Source of the DNA: Thermoleophilia bacterium
GTDB taxonomy: Bacteria; Actinomycetota; Thermoleophilia; RBG-16-64-13
Reading direction: 5' to 3'
Length of the DNA stretch: 64,000 bases
NCBI GenBank assembly: GCA_027493445.1
Contig: JAOSKU010000001.1
Span: 310,001-374,000 of the forward strand
Shown in pieces: positions 28,546 through 36,935 of this stretch (within the stretch, counting starts at the first letter, position 1; the number at the start of each line of letters is the position of its first letter). The notes beneath the pieces are model-generated. The model had not been told where the DNA came from and made no database searches. It worked only from the letters and a program-made list of their open reading frames with translations. The translations under genes and the position numbers were made by a program.

Positions 28546-29117
28546 GGAGCTCGGCTCGAAACGAAGCCCCGGCGCCCAGGCCGCCCTGGCCGGGGCCATG
28601 CGGTGTCCTCGGTCACGTCCGTAGCGCTGCTACGCCCGCTCCCTGCGTCCGTGCCTCGCCCGCACCCAGCGCACCCTGACGGCGAAGCGTCATTCCGAAC
28701 CGAGCTCTGGAGCTCGGCTCGAAACGAAGCCCCGGCCCCCAGGCCGCCCTGGCCGGGGCCATGCGGTGTCCTCGGTCACGTCCGTAGCGCTGCTACGCCC
28801 GCTCCCTGCGTCCTTGCCTCGCCCGCACCCAGCGCATCGTGAGGGCGAAGCGTCATTCCGAACCGAGCTCTGGAGCTCGGCTCGCAACGAAGCCCCGGCC
28901 CCCAGGCCGGCCCTGGGCGGTGCGATGCTGTGTCCTCGGTCACGTCCGGGGCGCTGCTACGCCCGCTCCCTGCGTCCTTGCCTCGCCCGCACCCAGCGCA
29001 TCGTGAGGGCGAAGCGTCATTCCGAACCGAGCTCTGGAGCTCGGTTCGCAACGAAGCCCCGGCCCCCAGGCCGCCCTGGCCGGTGCCATGCGGTGTCCTC
29101 GGTCACGTCCGGGGCGA
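28546..29117 (+). repeat. Tandem array of about 163-base A+B repeat units
   Basis: Units begin with GGAGCTCGG at 28546, 28709, 28872 and 29036, giving periods of 163, 163 and 164 bases. The fourth is truncated near 29117. Each unit is one A module followed by one B module of the dispersed family, so 107 plus 57 explains the period. The array fills the gap between pyrB and the convergent zinc-ribbon gene, has no coding potential, and lacks the terminal inverted repeats. It is not a CRISPR array: there are no unique spacers. Confidence 0.92.
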
Positions 29118-29131
29118 CTGCAAGCCGAGGC

Positions 29132-29533
29132 TCAGTCTGGAGGGATGTACCCCGACTGCTTGCGCTCGTGGGCCAGGCGCGGACGGAACATGTGTTCGCG
29201 CACCAAGGCAGCCAGCTCCGAGGGGTCGTCGAGCATGCAGTACTTGTCGTCGCCGTCCTTGACCTTGAGCACCACGCACTTCTCCTCGAGAACGACATCG
29301 AAGATGGTTTCAAGGGGCACCACGTCGGGGGCGTCGGTCTCCATGCCAATGAGCACGGCGTCGGTGGTGAGGGTGATCTCCCCGTTGTCCCACAACACGC
29401 GCTCCTCGGCGGTCCCGGCCTGGATGCCGGAGTGCTGCAGGTGGGCCAGTGAGCCCAGGGCCGCGCCGCACTTGCGACAGAACTTCTCGATGTCGCCGTT
29501 CTCGGTACCGCAGTTGTAGCAGGTCTTGCTCAC
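29132..29533 (-). CDS. Zinc-ribbon protein with C-terminal PH-like or unknown domain
   Basis: The 133-residue protein begins with a double-CxxC zinc ribbon (CYNCGTE and CRKCGAALG). A beta-rich domain follows, with repeated hydrophobic strands (GEITLTTDAVLIGME, VVPLETIFDVVLEEKCVVLKVKDGDDKYCML), which resembles small PH-like membrane- or protein-binding domains, though I cannot name the family. GTG 29533 was chosen because AGGAGG lies six bases upstream. It is divergent from pyrC. Confidence 0.75.
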   Translation of the reverse strand: MSKTCYNCGTENGDIEKFCRKCGAALGSLAHLQHSGIQAGTAEERVLWDNGEITLTTDAVLIGMETDAPDVVPLETIFDVVLEEKCVVLKVKDGDDKYCMLDDPSELAALVREHMFRPRLAHERKQSGYIPPD

Positions 29534-29641
29534 CGTGCCTCCTTTGCCCGCCCGCACAGCGCGCCACCCCGGGGGGCCACGCCCCTCGCCGTGCTCGATG
29601 GCTTGATAGTACCCGTTGGCGTGCGAAGTAGGCCACGGGCG

Positions 29642-29670
29642 TGGACCTGACGGTCTAGCCGGGGTACCAT
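29642..29670 (+). promoter_or_regulatory. Putative pyrC promoter
   Basis: TGGACC (29642-29647) and TACCAT (29665-29670) with a 17-base spacer mirror the promoter before pyrB. Transcription would begin about 29677, where the second PyrR-binding hairpin starts. It implies that pyrC-carA is a transcription unit separate from pyrB. Confidence 0.55.
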
Positions 29671-29677
29671 GGATACG

Positions 29678-29707
29678 CCTTTAAACGCGTCCGGTGAGAC
29701 CGAAAGG
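29678..29707 (+). promoter_or_regulatory. PyrR-binding RNA hairpin in pyrC leader
   Basis: The outer stem is CCTTT / AAAGG and an upper stem with GTC / GAC closes the hexaloop CGGTGA, matching the CNGNGA consensus. AAAGGA at 29703-29708 is the ribosome-binding site for the ATG at 29714. The sequence differs from the pyrB hairpin in the upper stem but pairing is kept, which is covariation evidence for a functional RNA. Confidence 0.8.
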
Positions 29708-29713
29708 AATCCG

Positions 29714-31119
29714 ATGACCTCGTCCGAGCCCGTGGCGGCTCCCCGGCTGGCTTGCCGGCCGGAAGCCCCGGCGCACCTCCTGCTGCCTGGCGTTCGTCTT
29801 TTCGACCCCGTCCTGGGCTTGGATCGGGTGGCCGATCTGCTGGTCGCCGAGGGCCGAGTGGCGGCACTCGGTGACGAGCTCCGCCCGCCCGGCGGGGCGC
29901 GTGTGGTCGAATCGGCGCGCGGATGCACTGTGTTCCCCGGGTTCGTCGATATGCACACGCACCTTCGCAGCCCGGGCTACGAGTACAAGGAAGACGTGGC
30001 CTCGGCATCCCGGGCGGCGGCGGCGGGGGCTTTGTGCAGGTGACGGGCATGGCCAACACCGATCCAGTGGTCGACGTCGGACCGTTGGCTTCCTGGGTGC
30101 TCGATGAGGCTCGGCAGCACGCCGTGGTGCGCGTCGCTCAGGTGGGAGCCGTCAGCCGGGGTCTGAGAGGCGAGGCTCTGGCCGAGTTGCTCGAGCTGGT
30201 GGAGGCCGGAGCGATCGCCTTCAGCGACGACGGCCGCTCCATCGACAATGGAGACGTTCTCCTGCACGCTCTGCGCTACCTGCGGGGCACCGGCCGGCCG
30301 ATCCTGCTGCACCTGCAGGATCCTGGCCTGTCTGTCGACGGCGTCATGCACGAAGGGGCCTGGAGCGCGCGGCTGGGGATGCGCGGAGTGCCCTCGGCGG
30401 CCGAGTCCGGCCCCTTGTCTCGCGACCTCGAGGTGCTGCGTTACGCGGTGTCCGAAGTCGCGGCTCTCGGGAGCACGGACTTTCCTCGACTCCACGTGCA
30501 GCATGTCTCAGCCGCGGCCTCGGTCCGGTTGCTACGGGAGGCGAAGACCCTAGGTCTTCCCGTCACCGCCGAAGCCACCCCTCACCACCTTCTGCTGACC
30601 GACGAGCGGGTGAAGGACTTCGATCCGAACCTGAAGATCAACCCGCCCCTACGCTCCGAAGCCGACCGCCTAGAGCTGGTGGCCGCCCTGGCCGAAGGCG
30701 CCATCGACTGCGTGGCCACCGACCACGCGCCCCATGCTCCGCACGAGAAAGAGGTACCCTTCGAGGAGGCGCCGTTCGGTGCGCTGGGGCTGGAGACAGC
30801 TTTTCCGGCACTGAATGCCGGGCTGGTGGAGCCGGGGCATCTGACTTTGGAGCGCCTGATCGAGGCCATGTCGGCCGGGCCTTGCCGTTGCCTCGGACTC
30901 CAGGCGCCGCACCTGCGGGTAGGGGCGCCGGCCGATTTCTGCCTGGTCGACCTGGACGAGTCGTGGGTGTTCACATCTGCCGACCTCTTCGGCAAGAGTC
31001 GCAACTCCGCCTTCTTGGGCGAGAGGGGCCGGGGCCGGGTGCTGCTGACAATGGTGGATGGGGCAATGCGGCATGTGGCCGGGCGTGTGAGAGAGGAGCT
31101 CGAAGGTGTACAGGAGTGA
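29714..31119 (+). CDS. pyrC: Dihydroorotase (frameshifted as written)
   Basis: PyrC closes carbamoyl aspartate to dihydroorotate with a binuclear zinc centre. The metal motif [14 protein letters not shown] lies in one frame and the rest, starting [18 protein letters not shown], in another. One additional G in the run of five at 30025-30029 joins them into 468 residues. Downstream motifs include [31 protein letters not shown] and [12 protein letters not shown] with the catalytic aspartate. The start is fixed by the hairpin-embedded ribosome-binding site. It overlaps carA by 14 bases. Confidence 0.92.
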
Positions 31120-32274
31120 GATCCCCGGCTATGTGGTCCTCAAGGACGGTACGGTCTACCAGGGCTTCGGGTTCGCGGCGCCGGGTAGGGTCTTCGGCGA
31201 GATCGTCTTCAACACCGGTATGACCGGCTACCAGGAGGTGATCACCGACCCCTCGTACTATGGCCAGATGGTCACCTTCACCTACCCCATGAACGGCAAC
31301 TACGGGGCAGCCGATCACCTGCTGGAGTCCGGCGCCGTGCACAGCCGGGCGATCGTGGTGCGCGAGGCAAAGAACACCAACTACAACCGCACATGCCCCG
31401 ACGCTTGGGTCGAGTGGCTCCACCACCAGGGGGTGACGGGGGTGGGCGGCGTCGATACGCGGGCCCTCACCCGCCGCATCCGGGCGCACGGCGCCATGAC
31501 CGCCTGCGTAGCCGCCGGTCCCGACCTCAAAGTGAATGATCTCCTGGAGGAGACCCGCGCCTACCCTTCGCTCTCCGGGCGCGATCTGGTGCGGGCGGTC
31601 ACCTGTTCCGAACCCTACGTGGTAGCCACGTCGGGAGCCCGATATCACGTGGTCGCCTTCGACTACGGCATGAAGCGCTCCATACTCAAGAATCTGCTCG
31701 AGGTGGGCTGCCGGGTCACCGTGGTGCCCGCCGCCTTCACGCCGCGACAGGTGCTGGAGCTCGAGCCCGACGGGGTGTTCCTCTCGAACGGCCCCGGCGA
31801 TCCGGCTCCGGTGGAGTATGCGGTGGCGTCTCTCCGCGGCCTGCTCGGGCAGGTGCCGGTGTTCGGCATCTGCCTTGGCCACCAGCTCATGGCTCTGGCC
31901 GTGGGCTTCTCCACCTACAAGCTCAAGTTCGGCCACCGGGGGATCAACCACCCCGTCAAGAACTACCTGAAGGATGCCATCGAGATCACCAGCCAGAACC
32001 ACGGCTTCGCTGTAGCGCCCCCAGGCGGTCGCCCAGACTCGGGAACGGGGGTGATCTGGCTTCCATCGACCCGAGCCACATGGTCCTCGAGTCGGACTTC
32101 GGTTCGGTACAGGTCAGCCACCTCAACCTGAACGACGGCACAGTGGAGGGCTTGCGCCTACGCGATGTACCCGCTTTCTGCGTGCAATACCATCCCGAGG
32201 CCGGGCCGGGCCCCCACGACAGCGTGTATCTGTTCCAGGAGTTCGCCAGGCTGATGGAGGGGGCGGCCGGCTGA
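31106..32274 (+). CDS. carA: Carbamoyl-phosphate synthase small subunit (frameshifted as written)
   Basis: CarA hydrolyses glutamine to feed ammonia to CarB. The 5' part has the small-chain domain ([22 protein letters not shown]) and the class I glutamine amidotransferase nucleophile in FGICLGHQ. The 3' part, in another frame, carries [10 protein letters not shown] and the catalytic His-Glu in [13 protein letters not shown]. One more G in the run of five at 32047-32051 joins them, giving 389 residues. carB is not present downstream: the convergent nhaA follows directly. Confidence 0.93.
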
Positions 32275-33714
32275 TCACTCTCCGCGCGGCGTGTGCAAGG
32301 GGGCGGCGCGCAGGATGATCCAACCCACTACGCCGGAGACGGCCGAGGCGAGCAAGATGGCCGTCTTCGCCGTTTCCAGCAGGGGGGAGCCATCGAAAGC
32401 CAATCCGGCGATGAAAAGAGCCATGGTGAATCCGATACCGCCGAGCCAGCAGGTGCCGTACACCTGCAGCCAGGTGGCTCCCCGAGGCTTGTCGGCCAGG
32501 CGGAAGCGGGTCGCCCCGTAGGCGAAGGATAGTATGCCCAGCTGCTTGCCGACCACCAGCCCCACGACGATTCCCAGGCTGAGCGGGCTGGTGAGCTGCT
32601 CCCAGAGGTTGCCGTGCAGAGCCACCCCGGCGTTGGCCAGTGCGAACACAGGCATGATTGCGTAGGCCACCCAGGGCTGGAGGACGTGCTCCAGCCGGTT
32701 GAGCGGCACGCCCACGTGGGTCGCCTCGGCCTCGATCTCCAGGGCCACGCTCTGGCGCCTCTCGTCCCCCAGGAGCCCCCGACTCGGTCTTCCGGCCTGC
32801 TCGAAGCGGGCGAGCAAGTCCCTGACGTTGCTCGCGAATCGGTCGGTGCCGATGCTGGAACGGGCGGGCACCGTCATGGCGAGCACGACGCCGGCCACGG
32901 TCGCGTGCACGCCCGACAGCAAAAACGCGAGCCACAGGGCGACACCCAAGAACGCGTACACCAAGGTATGCCGAACACCCGAGCGATTGAAGAACACGAG
33001 GACGGCGGTCACCACGGCGGCTGCGGCCAGGGCGTTCAGGGCCACGTCGCCGGCGTAGAAGATGGCGATGACGAGCACGGCCCCGATGTCGTCCACTATG
33101 GCCAGCGCCACCAGGAACACCTTGAGTCCGGTGGGGACCCGGCGGCCGGCCAGGGCCAGCGCTCCCAATGCGAAAGCGATGTCGGTGGCCATGGGGATCC
33201 CCCAGCCGCGCGCGGCCTCGCCGTTGTAGTTGAAAGCCGTGAAGAGCAGGGCCGGCAGGATCATGCCCCCGAGTGCGGCAGCCAGAGGAAGGGCGGCCTT
33301 TCGGGGTGACGCCAGCTCGCCGGCCAGCACCTCCCGCTTGATCTCCAGGCCCACCACGAAGAAGAACACGGCCATGAGACCGTCGTTGATCCAGTGGAGT
33401 AGCGTGTAGGAGAGCACCCAGTCCCCGACGTGCAGGGCGATCTCCGTCTCCCAGAGCGAAGAGTATGACTCGTTCCAGGGTGAGTTGGCCCAGAGGAGCG
33501 CGACCGCCGTGCAGAAGAGCAGCACCAGGCCTTCGGAGGTCTGGATCTGTGCGAAGCGCTGGAACGGCCGCACGATGACGGCCAGCGGCGGCTTGAGTCG
33601 CGCGGGCACGGGCGGTCGACTGCCGGGCCCGATCAGGATCGCCCGGGCAAGCTGCCTGCCCTCTGATCGGACGCGCGCGCGGCATCCAGTTCCCGGTGGC
33701 GCGCGTGAGCGCAC
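32275..33714 (-). CDS. nhaA: Na+/H+ antiporter NhaA
   Basis: NhaA exchanges internal sodium for protons. The protein has about eleven hydrophobic helices, the motif GIPMATDIAFALGAL, the ion-binding aspartate pair in VALAIVDDIGAVLVIAIFY and the C-terminal LGGIGFTMALFI. At 479 residues it is somewhat long; the first 50 are hydrophilic and may reflect a start that is too early. No ribosome-binding site stands out at GTG 33714 or at GTG 33609. It is convergent with carA, with adjacent stops. Confidence 0.93.
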   Translation of the reverse strand: MRSRAPPGTGCRARVRSEGRQLARAILIGPGSRPPVPARLKPPLAVIVRPFQRFAQIQTSEGLVLLFCTAVALLWANSPWNESYSSLWETEIALHVGDWVLSYTLLHWINDGLMAVFFFVVGLEIKREVLAGELASPRKAALPLAAALGGMILPALLFTAFNYNGEAARGWGIPMATDIAFALGALALAGRRVPTGLKVFLVALAIVDDIGAVLVIAIFYAGDVALNALAAAAVVTAVLVFFNRSGVRHTLVYAFLGVALWLAFLLSGVHATVAGVVLAMTVPARSSIGTDRFASNVRDLLARFEQAGRPSRGLLGDERRQSVALEIEAEATHVGVPLNRLEHVLQPWVAYAIMPVFALANAGVALHGNLWEQLTSPLSLGIVVGLVVGKQLGILSFAYGATRFRLADKPRGATWLQVYGTCWLGGIGFTMALFIAGLAFDGSPLLETAKTAILLASAVSGVVGWIILRAAPLHTPRGE

Positions 33715-33846
33715 AGAAAACGGTCGATGGCGTGGCTCGTTGACTGCGTAGTGTGCGCCGGCGCCGGGCTTGCTGGGTCGCTCATGGCCCTCCGGTCATC
33801 GTCTGGGCGGGGTGGAAGATCAGTCAGCCTACCTCGTGCCCTCGAT

Positions 33847-33861
33847 GATACCGTAGGTATC
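33847..33861. promoter_or_regulatory. Short perfect dyad between nhaA and DUF3467 gene
   Basis: GATACC-GTA-GGTATC is a perfect 6-base inverted repeat in the 227-base gap between divergent genes. It has the size and symmetry of a regulator half-site pair. No regulator gene is adjacent. The rest of the gap shows nothing I recognise. Confidence 0.25.
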
Positions 33862-33941
33862 TCCGGGTCGCCATGCCGGCCCGGACCGGCCACGAGCGTC
33901 CGCCGCGAGCCTCGGCGGCGCTTTGAAGGGAAGGAGTCGAG

Positions 33942-34268
33942 GTGGCTCAAGACAAAGGCCGAGGGGGAGGCGCTGGGCCGTCGCCCCGGGAGATCAAGGT
34001 CCGCCTGCCCGAATCCGTGGCGGCCGGTGTGTACACCAACAGCATGATGGTACATCACACCCGGGAAGAGATGGTCATGGACTTCGCCATGGTGGTAGGG
34101 AACAGCGGCAGCATCGTGGCCCGGGTCGTCACCAGCCCGTCCCACGCGAAGCGGATCCTCACTGCGCTGCAGGACAACATCGCCAAGTACGAAGCCTCCC
34201 ACGGTCGGATCGAGCCGGCGAGCGAGCCCGCCATACGTGTGGGTTTCCAGCCGCCGCCGGACGCTTGA
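33942..34268 (+). CDS. DUF3467 family protein
   Basis: The 108-residue protein matches DUF3467: YTNSMMVHHTREEMVMDF, RVVTSPSHAKRILTALQDNIAKYE and a short HGRI tail. The family is of unknown function and widespread. The GTG start has AAGGAG upstream. The following 269 bases (34269-34537) carry no recognisable gene. Confidence 0.8.
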   Translation: MAQDKGRGGGAGPSPREIKVRLPESVAAGVYTNSMMVHHTREEMVMDFAMVVGNSGSIVARVVTSPSHAKRILTALQDNIAKYEASHGRIEPASEPAIRVGFQPPPDA

Positions 34269-34537
34269 CGAAGGGGCCTCGGCCCGCCAGCGCGGACTCC
34301 TTGGCCCTCCGGTCCCCCGTCTTCCCCGACCGGTCATTGCCCGCGCGGGGTTGACCGGGGCGCCGGCCGGGGAATAGCGGGGAAACGGCAAGGGGACGGA
34401 GCCGCGAGGTGTTCGCCAAGCGGGCAGAAGCCCAGGGCTTCCCGCCTCGACGCCGCCGGCTACCACGTCTGCGGGAGTCTGCCCCGCCGAGGCTGCTTCG
34501 AGGGGATGATGCACGTCGAGTCGAGAGAGGAGGGGTC

Positions 34538-35083
34538 ATGGGAGACAACGCGGCGGGTGACACCGAATCCCGGGGCGGTCGCGGGAACCTGATCGCGGGG
34601 CTGACGCTCATCGTCCTGGGTGCTCTGTTCTTGCTGGGCCGGGTCCTCGACCTGGATTGGGGCGAGGTGCTCTGGCCCTTTTTCGTCATTTTGCCCGGTG
34701 TGGCCTTCTTCGTGGTCATGATCGTGGCCGGCCGTACTGCCGGGTTCGTGGCCATTCCCGGGAGCATCGTCACCGTGGCCGGGTTGGTGCTGCTCTTCCA
34801 GAACAGCACCGACTACTGGTCGAGCTGGTTGTACATGTGGGCCCTTGTGGGGCCGCTGGCCCTGGGGATGGGCTTTATGATCTGGGGTTGGTATGGACGC
34901 AAGCCCTCATTGATCGGAGTGGGCAGAGGATTCCTGATCGCCGGGGTCATCCTCTTCCTGGTCTTCGGGGCCTTCTTCGAGCTGGTGCTGCGCGTGGGCG
35001 GCGACGTGGGTCGTTTCGTGTGGCCCCTCATACTGATCGCCCTGGGCATCTTCCTTCTGCTGCGTCGCGGCAAGATCGTGTAG
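34538..35083 (+). CDS. Membrane protein with LiaI/LiaF-like transmembrane segment
   Basis: A 181-residue protein with about six hydrophobic helices, among them GLTLIVLGALFLLGRVL and VWPLILIALGIFLLLRR. Such short repeated hairpins (GLxLIxLGxLFLL) are typical of the LiaI-LiaF-like (DUF5668) membrane domain. It ends with a basic residue cluster (RRGKIV). ATG 34538 was chosen over an earlier start because the upstream residues are arginine-rich and unlike coding sequence. Function unknown. Confidence 0.7.
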   Translation: MGDNAAGDTESRGGRGNLIAGLTLIVLGALFLLGRVLDLDWGEVLWPFFVILPGVAFFVVMIVAGRTAGFVAIPGSIVTVAGLVLLFQNSTDYWSSWLYMWALVGPLALGMGFMIWGWYGRKPSLIGVGRGFLIAGVILFLVFGAFFELVLRVGGDVGRFVWPLILIALGIFLLLRRGKIV

Positions 35084-35129
35084 AGGGCCCAGGGTAAGCG
35101 AGCGTCCAGAGACAAAGGAGGATGCGCCC

Positions 35130-36391
35130 ATGCCGCTGCCCGCAGAGCTGTCTGAACGCCTCACGGCTCGCATCGCGGCCTATCGGCCGGCGATGATCGA
35201 CTTCCAGACGAGTCTCACGGCCGTACGGGCTCTGGGTCCCGAGAACGGGGGAGAGGGGGAGTGGGAGAGGGCGCGCTTCCTCCGCGGGCAGCTGGCCGCC
35301 TTCGGCTTCACCCACCTGTCGGCTTACGACGCCCCCGACGAGCGCGTGCCCGCGGGCCGGCGTCCAAACCTGGTGGTGCGTCTACACGGGAGCGCCCCCG
35401 GGCCGGCCATCTGGACGCTGGCCCACATGGACACCGTGCCCCCGGCGACCTCACCCTGTGGGAGTGCGACCCCTTCCAGGCCCAGGTGCGCGACGGCCGC
35501 ATCATCGGACGCGGGGTGGAGGACAACCAGCAGGGCCTCACCGCCTCGCTGTTTGCTCTGCGGGCCCTGGTTGACGAGGGGCTGCTGCCGCCCGCCGACG
35601 TGGGCCTCATCCTAGTGGCCGACGAGGAGACCGGCAACGCCTACGGCATCGAGCACGTGCTGGCGTCCGAACCGGGACTGGTCCGTCCCAGCGACCTGGT
35701 CATCGTGCCCGACGCGGGCGATGCCGGCGGCTCGGTCATCGAGGTGGCGGAGAAGTCGACCCTGTGGTGCGGTTTCACCGTGCACGGCCGGCAGGTGCAC
35801 GCCTCGATCCCCCACGCGGGAGTCAATGCCCACCGCGCGGCTGCTCATTTGGCGGTGCGCCTGGACGAAGGCCTGCCCGCCCGCTTCCCCGGCACGGACC
35901 CCCTCTATGACGTCCCCGGCTCGACTTTCGAACCCACCCGGCACGACGCCAACGTCCCCAACGTGAACACCATCCCGGGCGAGGAGCGCTTCTTCTTCGA
36001 CTGCCGGGTCCTGCCCCGCTATCCGCTCGACGAGGTCAAAGTTGCCGTTGCCGACGTCGTCTCCTCGGTCGAACGTGATTTTGGCGTGCGCGTTGACATC
36101 GACTTCCCTGCGGAGCTACCAGCCGCGCCGCCTACACCGGTGGGTGCGCCCGTCGTGCGTGTACTGAGCGGGGCGCTGCGCCAGGTGGCCGGCCTCGAGG
36201 CCCGCTGCATCGGGATTGGCGGGGGCACGGTGGCGGCCGTCTTGCGCCGGCGAGGCATCCCGGCGGCCGTCTGGTCGACCCTGGACGAGACGGCCCACTC
36301 GCCTAACGAGTACTGCCTGGTCGACAACTTGGTGCGCGACGCGACAGTGCTGGCCCACGTCTTCATGAGCGAGCGGCCCGAGGCAGGCTAG
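35130..36391 (+). CDS. M20-family metallohydrolase (ArgE/DapE-like, frameshifted as written)
   Basis: This family removes acyl or aminoacyl groups using two zinc ions. The ligands are visible: His and Asp in TLAHMDTVPP, Asp in GRGVEDNQQG, Glu-Glu in ADEETGNA, Asp in VPDAGDAGG and His in DETAHSPNE. The frame changes at the run of five C at 35439-35443; one more C restores a 420-residue protein with the sequence MDTVPPGDLTLW. The substrate cannot be assigned; ArgE, DapE, Xaa-His and Ac-carnosine deacetylases are all possible. Confidence 0.88.
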
Positions 36392-36436
36392 CTTGTACTG
36401 AGCGGGGTGCGTCTCAGCCTCCTGGGTAGTTAGCAG

Positions 36437-36462
36437 TAATCAAGTACGGGTATACTGGATTA
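36437..36462 (+). promoter_or_regulatory. Palindromic operator overlapping the rrf2 promoter
   Basis: TAATCAAGTA and its near-perfect complement TACTGGATTA (9 of 10 pairs) surround a six-base centre. The dyad spans a -10-like TATACT at 36451-36456. It lies 54 bases before the rrf2 start, in the position and size expected for an Rrf2-family autoregulatory site of about 26 bases. A -35 element is not obvious. Confidence 0.6.
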
Positions 36463-36515
36463 CACCCAGCCGGCTGATCTGCCGTCCACGCCAACGGAGG
36501 GACACCATCGAAACC

Positions 36516-36935
36516 GTGCTCAAGATCTCCGACGCCACCGCCCTGGCCGTCCACGCCACCGCTCTCTTGTCCAACAAGCCGGCGGAGCATCGCTCCACCC
36601 GGGAGGTAGCCGGCTCTCTGGGGGTGTCTCAGGCCCATTTGGCCAAGGTACTCCAGCGCCTGGGCCGGGCGGGCCTGGTGCGCTCGGTGCGCGGTCCGCG
36701 TGGTGGCTTCGCCCTGGCCCACGAGCCAAGTGAGATCACTCTGATGCAGGTCTTTGAGGCCATCGAGGGACCCTTCGCGCCGCGTAGCTGCCTGCTGGGC
36801 AGCCAGGTCTGCGGCGGAGCCGCTTGCCTGATGGGCGATCTGCTCGTGCGCCTGAACGAACAGGTACGCACCTACCTCGCCGAGACCACCCTCTCCGCCG
36901 TCGCGTCCATCATTCCGGAGGCCGTCCGCCGATGA
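36516..36935 (+). CDS. Rrf2-family transcriptional regulator
   Basis: The 139-residue protein has an N-terminal winged helix (REVAGSLGVSQAHLAKVLQRLGRAGLV and SVRGPRGGF) and three cysteines in CLLGSQVCGGAACLMG, spaced like the iron-sulfur ligands of NsrR and IscR. A cluster-sensing repressor is therefore likely. Start GTG 36516 lies 13 bases after GGAGGGA. The gene overlaps the polyferredoxin gene by ATGA, so the pair is one operon and the polyferredoxin is the probable target. Confidence 0.88.
   Translation: MLKISDATALAVHATALLSNKPAEHRSTREVAGSLGVSQAHLAKVLQRLGRAGLVRSVRGPRGGFALAHEPSEITLMQVFEAIEGPFAPRSCLLGSQVCGGAACLMGDLLVRLNEQVRTYLAETTLSAVASIIPEAVRR

Noticed and set aside
28546..29117. CRISPR array
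   Set aside because: Units are contiguous, 163 bases long and similar throughout, with no unique spacers and no cas genes.
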